From: Lonicera japonica
Taxonomy: Eukaryota > Streptophyta > Magnoliopsida > Dipsacales > Caprifoliaceae
Assembly (NCBI GenBank): GCA_021464415.1
Contig: CM038468.1
Location: 2,666,001-2,730,000 of the forward strand
DNA: 64,000 nucleotides
Direction of reading: 5' to 3'
Each line of letters opens with the position of its first letter. The stretch's first letter is position 1. Shown here piece after piece: positions 1-11,909 of this stretch. The notes under the pieces were generated by a model, which was given only the letters and a program-made list of their open reading frames with translations, made no database searches and was not told the DNA's origin. The position numbers and the translations under genes were made by a program.

Positions 1-959
1 ATCTTTATCACTCAGTTGACAATTGGTATGAATTATCTCTCCATAAACTACTTTTTAGTTTTAATTTACTTCAAGTTCTAAGATATAATAATGATATTCG
101 GTTGATTTTGTTGTGCACGTGATCTAAAGTATTTTGTTGATTTTGTCTTTTGATCTAAGATTATATATTTTTTGTTACTATGTCCGTCTCAAATTAGTAA
201 TTCGATTTTTCTTTTTGGTTTTCTGAAATTAATAATCCAGTTTCATATCAAATCTGACTTTATTTTTTGAGTCATGGGAGATTAAAATAACCCATCACAG
301 TGATTATTAACATACTCTCTAAAAAATTGATACGTTGCACACTGTCTATTTAATGAAATGCCATATGTACTAAAGAATGAAAGTCACATTGGCAAGTTGT
401 TCATGGTTTCTAATTGGATTTGTTCTCTACAGTTTTAGTTTCTATAATGCATGTCCTTTTTCTCGTCTCCTAAAATTTAAATGATGGAACTACATTTCAA
501 TACTAGAATAATGGCCCCTATATGCCTATATATGTAGCGTGCAAATACTGACCAGTCCATGTACATCTTACAAATGAGTCCTCTAATTTAAGCTCCAATA
601 TGATAGCATCTGTCAAAGCATCCAAGTATTTCCAATCTTCATGATGATGCTCAATTGGAAAGATTTAATTTTTCAAAGGCTACAATTTTATTATTTTTTT
701 CTCCCTAAACAAACTAAATATGTTTGTTGATTACAAATTTTTCTAAAAATAATTCATCTTGATTCAAAAAGGAATGAAATAGATATCTGTTGAATTATAT
801 GTACCTAATGGTCCTAATCTCTAGCTTTCTTTGTTTCTCATTTTGTAAATTGCAAAAAAAATAAATTATATATATATATAATGTTGCTATTGCAGTTTCA
901 TATTGATCATTGTTGAATTTAGAAAGTCAAATGAGCTTCATATGTGAATTTGCACTAGG

Positions 960-1330
960 CTAGAAATCATCTTAAGAGATTGACTTTTTTCTTCAGTCGT
1001 TTAAGCACTTCTTAAGCAACTAACATTATAGTCCGTCATTTAAACATGCTTAAGCGACTAGAGTTAATTAGTCACCTAGGAGTCTCTTAAGCGAAAATAC
1101 TTCAGCGACCACCCTTTCTTAGTTGCCTAAGAGACCTTGTGCGACTACATTTAATAGACTAATCTATGTTCGTCGCTTATGAGATCTAAAGCAACTGAGA
1201 TCCATATGTTAGTCACTTAAAAGCATCCACCGACACTGTTTAGTCAATGTTAAAGGACTTTGACTAGACTGTTTAAGAGACTAAGTTTGCACATTATCAG
1301 TCGCTTCAGATCTCACTTAGGCGACTAACA
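960..1330. repeat. CACTA left subterminal repeat array
   Basis: More than ten degenerate copies, in both orientations, of a motif around CTTAAGCGACTAA occur here. In CACTA elements such arrays bind the transposase and define the mobile ends. The matching array is at the right end (5735-6175). Confidence 0.8.
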
Positions 1331-1467
1331 ATATATGTAATATTAGTAATATATGTAATTTACTAATGTTTTTTAGTATAATTTTATTTTTATTTTTTTT
1401 AATTATGACGCTATTACGCTATTTATTTGCGCTACGCTATGTCGGAACCAAAACGCTACGCATTACA

Positions 1468-3532
1468 TGTAATACCCGTAGCATTTGCATTTGCATTTTC
1501 ATTTGAGCATTAGCATGAGCATCCTTGTTTTATACCTTTATACGAGTTTAATTTTTTTTTTTATTTTATTTTGATATTTGTCATACAAATTTTATTAGTT
1601 GGATGTGATTTGAGATTATATTTATTGATAATTATGTTCGGGTTTGATTACCGTGTTCCCACTTTTTACACTCTTTATTATAATTCTCTTTATTTTATTC
1701 ATCTTAGTCCTTGTTCGGATACATTTAACCTATTCTAGATACCTACATGTTTAGCCTACAAATTATAGAGATATAAAAATATTTTAGACAATTGTGCAGT
1801 GTTACCATTTCGATCATATCTTTTCGCTCAGAACTCCGATTTTGGAGTTCTTTATATCGTTAGAAAGAATACTTGAAGAGCTAAAACTTCTTCCTAATGA
1901 AAATTTTCCAGTTCGGACGTTTACTAGCCTAAAATTAGCTCCGAACCTACTGGTCTGGCACAGTGACGTAAAAACAGAGGATTTTGGTGTTTTTTTTTAT
2001 TTTCCACTTACACTCTTTTCTTCTACACACTTCTCATTTTCCCTTCTCCAAACCCACGAAAAACAGAGCACTTCTCTCTATTTCTCTCATCTTCAAACCT
2101 TAATTCATCACAAATTAAGCCACTAAATTCATTCTACTACTAGAAATCACAAGCTAGCAGCATCATCAACAAGATCTCATCATCCTCCTCCTTTGAATCA
2201 TTCAATTCCTCCAAGGATCCTTCAAGCTCTTCATACTTAACTACTTCAATTCTTCATCAATCCTTTATTTGAGGTGGGAATATGAGTAAACTTCTCTTCT
2301 CTACTCTAATTTCCATGTTTTATACTTTAGATTGTTAATTTTGAGTTCCACCCATATGAATCTTAGATTTGCTATATTAGAGAAGAGATGATTTTCTAAA
2401 TTGCTATTAATTGAACTATGAAGTTGTGATGATGGTATTTGATATATGAATTTGCAAGTTTGATTGTTATATGGGTTTTAAAGTTAAATTTTGATGATGA
2501 ACAGTAAATTCGCCATAGTATACCTTGCCCATAAATTATTGGTATAATTGAATAAGTTTTCTATAAAAATTATTTATGGAATTTCCTTTAGTGTTGGTAC
2601 TTAAACTTGGTTTAAAGACACATTTAATGTAAATTGTGTATTGTATGGATATTGTACTTGTGCTTGTATTTGTGGTTGGTTTGTAAGTTGGGACGGAGAG
2701 CCCCTCGGATGAAAAGACCGGAAACCGTGCACGGAAGCAAGTAAGAGGTGCCACCGCCACGGGGTGAGGAGCCCCCGGAATGGGGACCACCACATTAGCA
2801 TTTACGGAGTAACCATTCATTATGTATGTGTTACTAGTTTATCCGAAATTTATATTCGGTTACTTATCCTCAACACAAATAAAATTAAATGTGTCAACTT
2901 TATGATTTATGTATTCCTTAACAAAGTGCCAACATTGTTTATGATTCTTATATGAGTTTAATGAGGTGTGATTATTTTCTTTGTTAAATTCCATTATACT
3001 CTGGAGCCTCATTTATTAGGCTTGTTTACAATTTTAATAGTTCAATTATTAGTTTCATTTTGCACTCTTGTTTCCATTGGGCTTTTTAGCTCACGTTTTC
3101 CTCCACAGGTACAAAATCTGATCGTGTAGTAGATGACAAGGGAAAGGGGGAAAAGATGAGGTTGCATACGATAGAGTAGATCCTTGATACCAACTAGACC
3201 TTGTGTAGTCTTCATGTAGAAGACTTTGGTTTGTTTCTTTTGAGTTTTATTAATTATATGTTATGGTTATGTAATATTAGTGGAGAATATTTTGTGGAGT
3301 ACTTATGGTTTTATGTATATATATATGACTTTTATTTATTTTTAATGAGCTTGATAATGGTTTGTGATTTGGTCTACAGTTTGTATCATATAAGTGTGTC
3401 ATAATTTTCAGATTTATATTTAAGGAATTTTTGTTGGTCTTATGTGCGTCCATTATCCAAATTTATATCCGCCATATAGGTGGATACCGTAGCGTCCCCG
3501 CTACCCCGGGGTGTGGGATTCGGGGCGTTACA
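1468..3532 (+). mobile_element. Solo LTR of a Ty3/Gypsy (Tekay-like) retrotransposon nested in the CACTA
   Basis: The block begins TGTAATACCC and ends GGGGCGTTACA, giving TG...CA termini with a short inverted repeat. It is flanked by a perfect 5-bp target duplication TTACA (1463-1467 and 3533-3537). There is no primer-binding site, gag or pol, so it is a solo LTR of 2065 bp left by LTR-LTR recombination. Its style matches LTRs of the Tekay/Del chromovirus type: a pyrimidine-rich leader near 2040-2270, a GC-rich block near 2690-2790, and a stretch before the end reading 'gggctttttagctcacg'. The short reading frames inside it (for example 1794-2126) have no recognisable product. It is younger than the CACTA it sits in. 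Confidence 0.85.
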
Positions 3533-4195
3533 TTACACTACCACTATTTAAAACACTGATTTTAACTAATAAAAAAATGTAGCTAGTTCAAACTCTTTTT
3601 GTCGGAGTAGTTTACGTACATTATATGCATGGATTATGATCAATGTGCTTTTAATTAGCCTTGTTTTTGTAGGAAATTGGAACCCCTTAGTTAATCTATC
3701 TGGGTCATGTATTCTATCTTGGTCACGTGTGGCAACACCTTGCTGCCACCATCAATTAATCTTTCAACTCTCTTGTCTCAGGTATTTGACGATGCCTCTG
3801 AAAGCGAGTCGCAAATCAAAGAAACTGAGTCAAATCGTGGACAACAATGAGCTATGATTGTCCTTGATGCCGTGCTCCATACCACCGCCGTAGCCTCCGC
3901 CACTCGTTCCGTTGACGGACATGTCTCAACCACCACCAACATTTGAGATCTGAGACCTTCCGCCGAGGTCATCCGCCACCTCCACCACCCCTGCCACCGC
4001 CTCTGCCGCAGCCTCTACCACTGCCAGCAATGCTAGCACCGGTACTTCCGTTGCTCGCAGGGTTCGTTGCAAGGACTTAGATTTAAAAATTTTTGGTATA
4101 GGTTATAAACTTTTACAACTACTTGTTTTGTAATACATGGTGATTATATTAACCTTGTGTCGTTTTGTTTAGGTATGCCGGCCTCCTAGAAGAAG

Positions 4196-5452
4196 AGAGG
4201 TCTTGTGATCGGTGCCAAGACCCAGCAAATGGTCAAGGTCGGTGGGAAGATCGTTGTCGAGTACTCCAATGAGCACAGGGGGCCGGAGAATCAGGCGATT
4301 CATAGCCTCATTTCATGTGACATAGGCAGCTACATGCGAGATAAAGTTACCTTGTTGGCCGAGACATATGCAGAGCTGCCCAAGGACCATAGGCAAATTG
4401 TGTACGACTACCTATTGGTAAAGGCGATTAAATGACTTTCATTGTTTATTTACGACTTAATTACTATTTTATTTATTTACTTATACAAATATTGTGATTT
4501 CGACTAATCTTATATTTTGTTTTGCAAGTCAACTATGTCATCCCCCTTGATGATAACCGGTTGTTTGACTTCATTCAAGAGGTTACAGCCGAGCGTTACA
4601 AGCAGTGGAAAAGTGATTGCAACTGACATTTCAAGACCTATGGGGTGGACCTCCCTCTTGAGTTCTTTCATTGGCCAGAGCAGTGGCAGTACCTGTTGCA
4701 ACACTTCAAAGACCCCACTTTTGTGGTAATGTCCGATTCTCTCTCTCTGTATTAGTTGTGTTTAATTTGCAATATATTATTCAATTAATGATGTGTATTT
4801 GTTTGTAAATGGTAAAATGTCTTGCAGGCCTTGTGCGAGAGAATGAAGAGAATCAGGCAGTTAGAGAAGAAGAAAGATCATTGTTTAGAGACGACTCCTT
4901 TCTTTTTTAGGGCGAAGAAGCACGAGCTCAATCAAGGGAGCACCCGCCCTCGTGTCGAGGCTTACGTGAAAGTGTATAAGAAGAACGACCCTCAAACAGT
5001 GGTAAGATTCTCTCTCTATCTATGATAATGATGCGACTTTTTGTTTAATAATTGAGTTACTGGATTAATTGTTATTGGATTGTTATTTGCAAGAGAAAAT
5101 GAGAGCTAGGTTGACAGCTCTCGTAGAAGAACAAAGAGCTGAACACCCCCTAGGCGAGGAAGGCGAGGACAAAACGGCGATTGCTCTCCCTCTTGCATTA
5201 CAAGTGAGTGTTATTGAGGAAGAGGTTGGTGTGATGAGAAGGACGGCGGTCTCCGACTTGGGAAGATCGAGTCGAAAGTCGCCTAAGGAGAGAGGTGGAG
5301 AGTGGGTGTCTGGATCTGAGTCGATCTTGGGGAAGCTCCAGGCAACGAACGAGGGCATTCGCCAGCTTGAGGGACAATACGTATATATTCATGAGATTGT
5401 GAGGCAGTTTAAGGAGACCTGTGAGGCGACGACAGGTTCGAGCACCAGTTAG
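4196..5452 (+). pseudogene. Degenerate CACTA Transposase_24-type (Ptta/En/Spm) gene
   Basis: Exon-like blocks at 4196-4417, 4529-4725, 4828-5001 and 5096-5452 are mostly separated by GT...AG introns of about 80-110 bp. The first carries KIVVEYSNEHRGPENQA and a following MRDKVTL...LPKDHRQIVYD segment, which resembles the plant Transposase_24 pattern of a 'G..I.VE....G...G' stretch followed by 'RD.VP....W..VP.E....I'. The third block carries the ERM...KK...RAKKHELNQG type of segment, and the last is a charged tail ending near TGSSTS. The second block holds an in-frame TGA, and the phase of the first splice junction does not fit, so the gene is broken. A proline-rich, possibly coding, stretch lies just upstream (3950-4070). 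The family's accessory role in CACTA transposition is established knowledge; the assignment here is from memory of the family. Confidence 0.65.
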
Positions 5453-5734
5453 AGATGAACTTGTTTATTCAACCACATTTGTACTTTCGCGGCTTTTGTT
5501 ATTAGACTTTTATTTTTGTGAACAAGTTTTCGATGTTATACGTGAACCACATTTAATGTTTGTATGTTTTGAATTATACACTTATATTTGTGTTGACTTT
5601 CTATGTGAACATTTGTTGTTAAAATCGTATTGGTTTGAATTGCAAGTTTGGCTGTAAATTGCAGGTGTGAATTGATTTGAATTGCAGGTTTGACAAACCT
5701 GCAGGATGCTAGAATTGCACGTTCTGCTGGAATG

Positions 5735-6175
5735 GTGCTTCTTCACTTAAGCGACAGATATAGTCATTGTTAGTGGCTTAAGTGAACTCACCTATGTGGC
5801 TTAAGTGGCCAGCTTAAGCAACTGACAAGGCTTTGTTAATCTCTCAAGTGACAAAGCTAAAGAGACTGACAAAGCCTTGTTAGTCGCTTAAGCTAAACTA
5901 GCTTAAAAGACTGACAAAGCCATTGTTAGTTGCTTAAGCTAGCCTAGCTTAAGCAACTAAGCTATTTACCATTAGTTGCCTAAGCCTTAAGCGACAGAGT
6001 TTAAGTCTGTGGCTTAAGAGTTTCCTAAGCGATGAACCTTTATTTATCAGTCACTTAAGAGCTGTAGCCACTCAGCTAATGAGACAATACTTAAGCGACT
6101 GACAATTAGTCACTTAAGACCTAAGAGACGGAGAAGAGGTCTTAAGAGATTGTGAGAGTCAGTCTCTTTAGATGA
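5735..6175. repeat. CACTA right subterminal repeat array
   Basis: Dense CTTAAGCGAC-like motifs in both orientations (for example around 5745, 5815, 5880, 5935, 6080 and 6115) mirror the left array. Between the transposase remnant and this array (5453-5735) is AT-rich sequence with no recognisable gene. Confidence 0.8.
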
Positions 6176-6621
6176 TTTCTGGCTAAGTGTTGGTATTATA
6201 AGAGGACAATGATTTTTTTATTTATTTTTTGCAGATAGTTAATTTATCAAAATGAATCGCTATAAGACTAAAGCTTCTTAAGATCCTGTGATAAGTCCAA
6301 CCCTTAACTTCTCAATCTCATATTTTTTTTCTCCCTTCTTCATGGTGATAAACATTGATGTTTGTTGGATTATGAGTAAATATAAAATCATTTTGATGCT
6401 TCTTCTTTCAGATACCTTTTTAAATCATTGTACATAACACAACAAGATTTCTTTTCTGGATTACTGTGTTTTACTGTAGATAATATAGTGTTTAATAAAG
6501 GAACTCTATGTAGAACATATAATCCAAAAGGTAACATTGTTACAAAATGCTAATTTCATGTTTGGGCTTATATTATTCAACTATTTATCTTGAATTTCAT
6601 TATTTGTCAACAATATATTTA

Positions 6622-6854
6622 GGCTGTGTTTGAAGCGCCTGATAAAAGGATGGGATATGATAACTTTATCCTATCTCATGTTTGGTGTTTGTCGGGATTG
6701 GATATTCGGGCGGATTATTTATCCCACTTAACTTTTTTATCTCACCTAGAGGGGGATTAACAAATCCCACCTAAGAGGTGGGATCATTTTATCCCGTCCG
6801 GATGGGATTAAATAATCCTATCCGGCTCTTTAATCCGTCACGTCAAACACATAC
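6622..6854. mobile_element. Tourist-like (PIF/Harbinger) MITE
   Basis: A 233-bp element with terminal inverted repeats GGCTGTGTTTGAAGCG and, at the other end in reverse, GTATGTGTTTGACGTG. It is flanked by TTA on both sides (6619-6621 and 6855-6857), the target duplication of PIF/Harbinger elements. It lies in a stretch of about 970 bp (6540-7510) present in A and absent from B. No coding capacity. Confidence 0.6.
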
Positions 6855-7796
6855 TTAATATCACCCCCATGCATCTCACGGGTATTTATCTAGTATACTT
6901 CGTATGGCTACAATTTCTCCCTCATATAGTAAATCACCGTCTACATAAAAATTGTAACTTCTCTATTTGGAAAAAGAAAATCTTTTTGAACATAAATATT
7001 TTCTTAGACTTCCTATTTTAAAAATTTTAAACTTGTTTTCATGGCCCTTGAATTTAAAACAGCACGAATGCTCAAACCAAACTGGTGGTTAGATCATTGA
7101 GAAATTTCACCAAACAATCAAAGGGAGTTGTTTTGTTGATTCGCTCTACGATCTCCCGATTAGTGTTATCCTTGATATGTTCTTTTTCAACAATACCTTA
7201 ACCAAATTAAATGTATCAAACAAGGCCAGGTTTTAAAGCACATTGAAAATGTACATATATTGACAAGAGGAAATGCTAAAAAATTGTTTGGTTATCGGAT
7301 TTAAAATTATTTATTTTGCGTTTTTGTTTCTTGGTCAAACACTGAAGAAAGGTAAAACGTTTGTAAAGATTTCTTTAAAATTATCCATGACCTTTCCCTT
7401 TAAAATCCGATATATACATGGTATCAGATTATGAATACTTGAGTAATGAAATTATTACCAGTCATTTAGGAAATAATGAGTATAACAAGGGTGGATTACT
7501 CTAGAAATTTTGGGAGGGGTGGGCTATATATTATTATACATTAGCAACCAAATCTATCGATGTATAAAAAGTGTCCGCAAGGTATGTCTAAAATTTACAC
7601 AGGAGTGCCAAAGTACCTTTTGGAAGTGCTAATAGCTATACTATACAATTATATATCTAATATTATAGAGCCAATGCAAAATTCAATCACTTTTGAAGTT
7701 GTGCCACATTTTCAAATGCCTATTTTAACTCTGCATTCTTTGTTTTTATTAAAAAAAATGTGCTTGCAATAAGACTAAAATCTTTGTTCAATAATA
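6855..7796. other. AT-rich intergenic sequence, no gene seen
   Basis: No gene, RNA gene or clear repeat is visible. From 7515 rightward it matches copy B (54660 onward); to the left of that it has no counterpart in B. The stretch around 7615-7670 is the empty site for the B element at 54811-56005. Confidence 0.7.
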
Positions 7797-8352
7797 AGGG
7801 GTGTGCATAGTTCGGTTAACTAAATTAAGTGGTTAAACTGCCAACCGAATTGAGTTTTCAGTTTTACTCCTAAGTTCAACCAAACCAAACCGAACCGTTA
7901 GAAGGATTAAAACTGACTGAGGTCGGTTTGGTTTCGGTTGGTTCATGTGGGCGATTTTTGTCGACTTGGACCTTGGGCCTAAATTATTGTTTTGGGCCAT
8001 AGGTTTATATTATTTGGAATTTTTTTATATGTTTTTCTATCTCTTGGGCCATCTTAATTTTCTTGTTGAATTTTTTGGCATTTTCTCTTCTTAAATATTT
8101 ATTATTCTTAGGATTTCTTTTTAATTACTTAACCTACATCATTTTAAAGAAAATAGCTCATTAGTTAAATACACCGAACCAATAAAAATGTAATAAGTGA
8201 GTAAGTCGGTTCCGTTTGGTTTTTGTTGGTTTTATACACCAAAAAACCAATATTCAATTGTCATATTTCTTAACCGAACCGAACCGCAAAGCTTAAAAAA
8301 CCGATCGGTTCGGTTCGATGTTCTAGTTTTTTTCAGTTTTCTGCACACCCCT
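7797..8352. mobile_element. hAT-like MITE with AGGGGTGTGCA ends
   Basis: The block begins AGGGGTGTGCATAGTTCGG and ends TGCACACCCCT, an inverted terminal repeat typical of hAT-derived plant MITEs. The interior is rich in CGGTTCGGTT-like repeats. The corresponding position in copy B lacks it. I could not find a clean 8-bp target duplication, so the class is less sure than the presence of an insertion. Short reading frames in it are not considered genes. Confidence 0.6.
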
Positions 8353-8653
8353 AGTCCCTATTTAAGTAGTCACTTATCTTTTTGATTAAAAAAATTATTT
8401 AAATTAAATTTATATCAGTTGTACCCACATTGTGTTTGCATGATAAACTAATAGTATATTTATACACACACATATTTAGTTGTAAAAGAGTATAATGCTT
8501 TAATATGAAAAACTGAATTATGGAATCCAGTGGCAGAGAAAGTGGTAGACTACGTTTCTTCTGATGGCATATTGGGATATAGATAAAGTATGTGTATTAT
8601 GACCATTGGGTGTTTTTTCGTGGGGAGGGCAAGCTATAGCCCAGCTCTACACT

Positions 8654-9234
8654 CACTGGCGGATCCAGGATTTGAAAAGGGGGGCGGGGGGGAACACAAC
8701 GTAAAAAATATGATAAAATGTTTAAAAAAAATATTTTAATTAAGAAGTTCTTTACATATATTTTTGTAGTACAAAAGACATGTGTTTCGCATGAATCTAC
8801 AGTAAGTACAAAAGTAACTAGGCAATCTTGATTTAACTACTAAACTTAGGTATCATCAGTTGCACTCCACGATTCTTCATCCCACAAAATTCATCTATAA
8901 TTGTATCAATGTCAAAGCACCGAGAAATTTCTTTCTCAATATATGTGATCAAGTAATTTGCAAGATAATCATATTTCACAGCCATTTAAATTTATTATAT
9001 ATTTATAATATAAATAATAATGGGTATAACTATTGACACTCTATAAAAAAAAATTAACACTCTAAAATAATTTTTAGAAAAAAAAATATTTATTACAAAA
9101 TAAAAATGCATAATTTTATTTAAAGAGTGCCGAAAACAATATTTATAAAAAAAATTACTAATACTAATAGAGGTTTGAAATATCTCACGGGACCCCCCCC
9201 CCCCCTCCCAAATCCCGCCCTCCATCCGCCACTG
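8654..9234. mobile_element. hAT-type MITE, 581 bp, with 8-bp target duplication
   Basis: The ends CACTGGCGGATCC and ATCCGCCACTG form an inverted repeat. The element is bounded by a perfect 8-bp duplication TCTACACT (8646-8653 and 9235-9242). Copy B has the empty site near 56345. The 8-bp duplication and the CA(C/G)TGGCGGA ends point to the hAT superfamily. A run of 14 C residues lies at about 9193-9206. No coding capacity is visible. Confidence 0.8.
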
Positions 9235-9649
9235 TCTACACTCCCTTGTTTCTGCCCGTGATTATATAGATATATATATATATATACTATTATATAGATG
9301 GAGGGATCTCAACCACAATGAAGCCTTGTCAAGTTATCCGTATCTAATTTTGCCCTGTAATTATATTTTTTTTTCCATAAAAACTTATAATAAAATTCGA
9401 ATGTCTCAATGAAACAACCCTCATGTACCCATAACCATTGCGTCATTTATCATTTTTGTTAAATTATTTTCTTCAAATTAATTATATTAATGTGAATTGC
9501 ACCATCGCGTATGTATTGTAGTCTATGTATATATAAAAGAAGCAATGGTATCACCTTCGAAATGAGAATTGTCTATCGGGAAAACTCAACATCAACCTGA
9601 AGGGTTCCATGAACAAAAGGGCAAACAAATCAATATATAATTTTAAGAA

Positions 9650-10450
9650 TTTCCTGTTGATTGAACTCAATATCAACCCGACCAATTTTTTCGTCGAAGT
9701 ATGGTACAATCATCAACAAAACGAATTAATGTGGCTCATTTCATCTTATAATGCAAACATTGACAAAACAAAATAAATGAAATACAAGAAAATCTCAAAT
9801 ATAACTAGAGGGATTGAATCGAAATAAGAACATGAAAAGGGCAGAGATGGGGGTATGGCCGTGCGCATGCCGGTACAGAGATGGGGGAATAGGTGTACGC
9901 ATGATAATGCAGAGATATGGGCATAGGTGTGCACTTGGCGATGCAAAGATGGGGGCATGGCGATGCAGAGACAGCGGGTGGGCGTTGAGAAGGGACTTGG
10001 GACCTTTGGATCGATCTATGCATGGGCATCTGCACGGTGAAGTTAAATGCAGCTCATTGGCGTTGTGCAGGTGCAGTGCTATGCACAGGCATAAGCATGA
10101 CAAGGCTGAAAAGGTGCAGCTCTGTCCAAAAAAAAATAGTGTGTGTAGCTGAATGGGGCCCTCAAAGTCCTTTAGACCATGATGCGCATGGGCATGTGCA
10201 CGGAGTAGTTGGAGTGTGGATCGGCATAGGGAACGGCAAGAAGGAAGCACCATGTGACACAAGGCCAGGTTCTAATGCATAATAGAAAAATGAATTCAGT
10301 CGTACCAAAATATTTATTGAATCCAGAAAAAAATTACAGTGGTGGTGACTGCTTTATCTTCACAGCACCACAAGGGGAAAAAGCAGCAGCAGAGAACTCT
10401 GTAATGGACAGTAGCACATAAGGGAGTTCGCAAATTCAGCACCACAATTG
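9650..10450 (-). repeat. RLP-downstream unit U1 with GC-rich core, copy A
   Basis: A locally GC-rich block (about 9835-10275) is embedded in AT-rich flanks that are shared with 56740-57850 and 62030-63150. The core is made of imperfect repeats of a GCAGAGATGGGGGCATGG-like phrase, then a conserved segment around TGTGCAGGTGCAGTGCTA. On the minus strand it opens a His/Pro/Ser-rich frame of 155 codons (9795-10262). The corresponding frames in the other copies are shifted and interrupted, so I do not call it a protein gene. An unannotated transcript, such as a long 3' UTR exon or lncRNA, is possible but unproven. Confidence 0.65.
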
Positions 10451-10959
10451 AAACAAAATCTTTGTTATATACTACAAATGGTAAATATTATACATTCGAA
10501 GCAATAATTTATACAAATAATATACATGTTTGGTAAATATTAAAGCCCAATTATTTTTCTCTATTAACATTTTAATGAATTAATACAACAATAAGATTTT
10601 TCCAAAAATACATATAACTAAAAGTCATGGAACAAAGCTGGTTCTCCAAAATATATAGTAATTAAGATAAACAATAAACCTGCAAAAAAAATTGTTGCTT
10701 ATTTATTTAAGTCAACTTTAATTCCATCATAAAACTAATATCCATGCCATTTTCAACAGTGAAAATTGATTATCAGTTCAGGAACATCGGGTATAACATG
10801 TGTTTGTTTGATGTGCGTGTCAACTGTCCATTTAGCTAAAGTTCCTTTCGAAGAAAAATATAGGATGGATAGTTAAGGAAAGGTGGTGGTGTGCAAGAGT
10901 TCAGATTCTTTTGATGGTTCATGGTACATTTCAGAAGAGAAAATTTTGCAATTTAGTTG

Positions 10960-11470
10960 CATACAGTTAGGGAGACAAGATTGGGAACCCATGTATATAG
11001 GGATCAAATTAAATAAATGAAACACAAGTAAATCCCATATATAACCACAGAGATTCAATTGAAATATATGAAAGGGTAAGAAAAAATACACTACTAGTCG
11101 GACCTGTTTGGTTAAACCACGATCGATCTAATGACATCCACTGTTAGTGGTATCCTTGATATTATCATCAACAAATTAGGTGAACAAACAGAAACTTAAA
11201 CCACATTAACACCTCCAACTCAGCAATATTTATTACAATAGAGGCGTACCACTTAAGCAGCAGCAGAACAGAACTCTGACATAGACAACATCGGCAACCA
11301 TATATAGCAGTAGCAAAGCTAGCACCAGAAGTGAACCAATACATATACAGTAAAGATTAATATACCAATGTAAGTACAAGTAGCTGGGTGATACAAAAGA
11401 GGAAAAACCCGAAAGTGCCAGAGACAATTAACGTACCGATCTTAAAAACATAAACCACATTAGAGGATGA
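10960..11470 (-). repeat. RLP-downstream unit U2 (lacks the GC-rich core), copy A
   Basis: The flanking parts resemble those of U1: an 'aaatgaaacacaagtaaatccc' type start near 11015 and an 'aatatttatta...cagcagcagaacagaactctg' type end near 11230-11280. The GC-rich middle is missing. The copy in B is 59070-59640. Small reading frames here have no recognisable product. Confidence 0.55.
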
Positions 11471-11909
11471 ACCATCACTAAAAGATCCTTGAACAAATAT
11501 GGGCAATCTTATATATGCCACTCCGAGCCGCTTCCTTCACTACATATTCCTTTTAAAAGAGAACATTGCACTGTTTCCACTGTGGGCATGGTCAATTTAG
11601 AATCCACTCGTGATAAAACAAGTAACTTTGAGTAACGCTTGCTAATTGCATAAAACATAGTTTCTTTAATGGCTAAAGCTTCAAAAGAAAATCAGTTTAG
11701 AATCCTTCAAATTTTAATGCTCGTTGGGTTCGAGTTTTTGTTTGTTCCTAGAATCTAAAATGGTATCACATGGAAAGTTTGAGCTTCATCAACGTATAAT
11801 TCAATGAACTATAAGAGACCTGCAATGTGAGTTTACCAATTTAGGATTCTAAGAACCTGAACCAAACGAGGAAACCCCCTCATAGATTAAGATCGATCTT
11901 ATCTACCAG

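Larger units (their letters stand above)
953..6189 (+). mobile_element. CACTA (En/Spm) DNA transposon, 5.24 kb, non-autonomous
   Basis: The left end starts CACTAGGCTAGAAATCATC and the right end is its imperfect inverted copy. About 27 of the first 32 bases match. The element is flanked by a 3-bp target duplication TTG (950-952 and 6190-6192), as CACTA elements make. The paralogous copy B has the uninterrupted site near 53917, so the boundaries are known from an empty site. Both subterminal regions are packed with short motifs related to CTTAAGCGAC, typical of CACTA transposase-binding arrays. Inside are a broken Transposase_24-like gene and a nested solo LTR. I see no Transposase_21/TNPD-type gene, so it would depend on another element to move. 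The final bases (AAGTG) differ from the canonical TAGTG. Confidence 0.92.

Noticed and set aside
1794..2126. 110-codon frame as a gene
   Set aside because: It lies wholly within the solo Gypsy-type LTR and has no recognisable domain.
9795..10262. 155-codon minus-strand frame as a protein gene
   Set aside because: Low-complexity repeats, and the equivalent frames in the two related units are shifted and broken. No domain.
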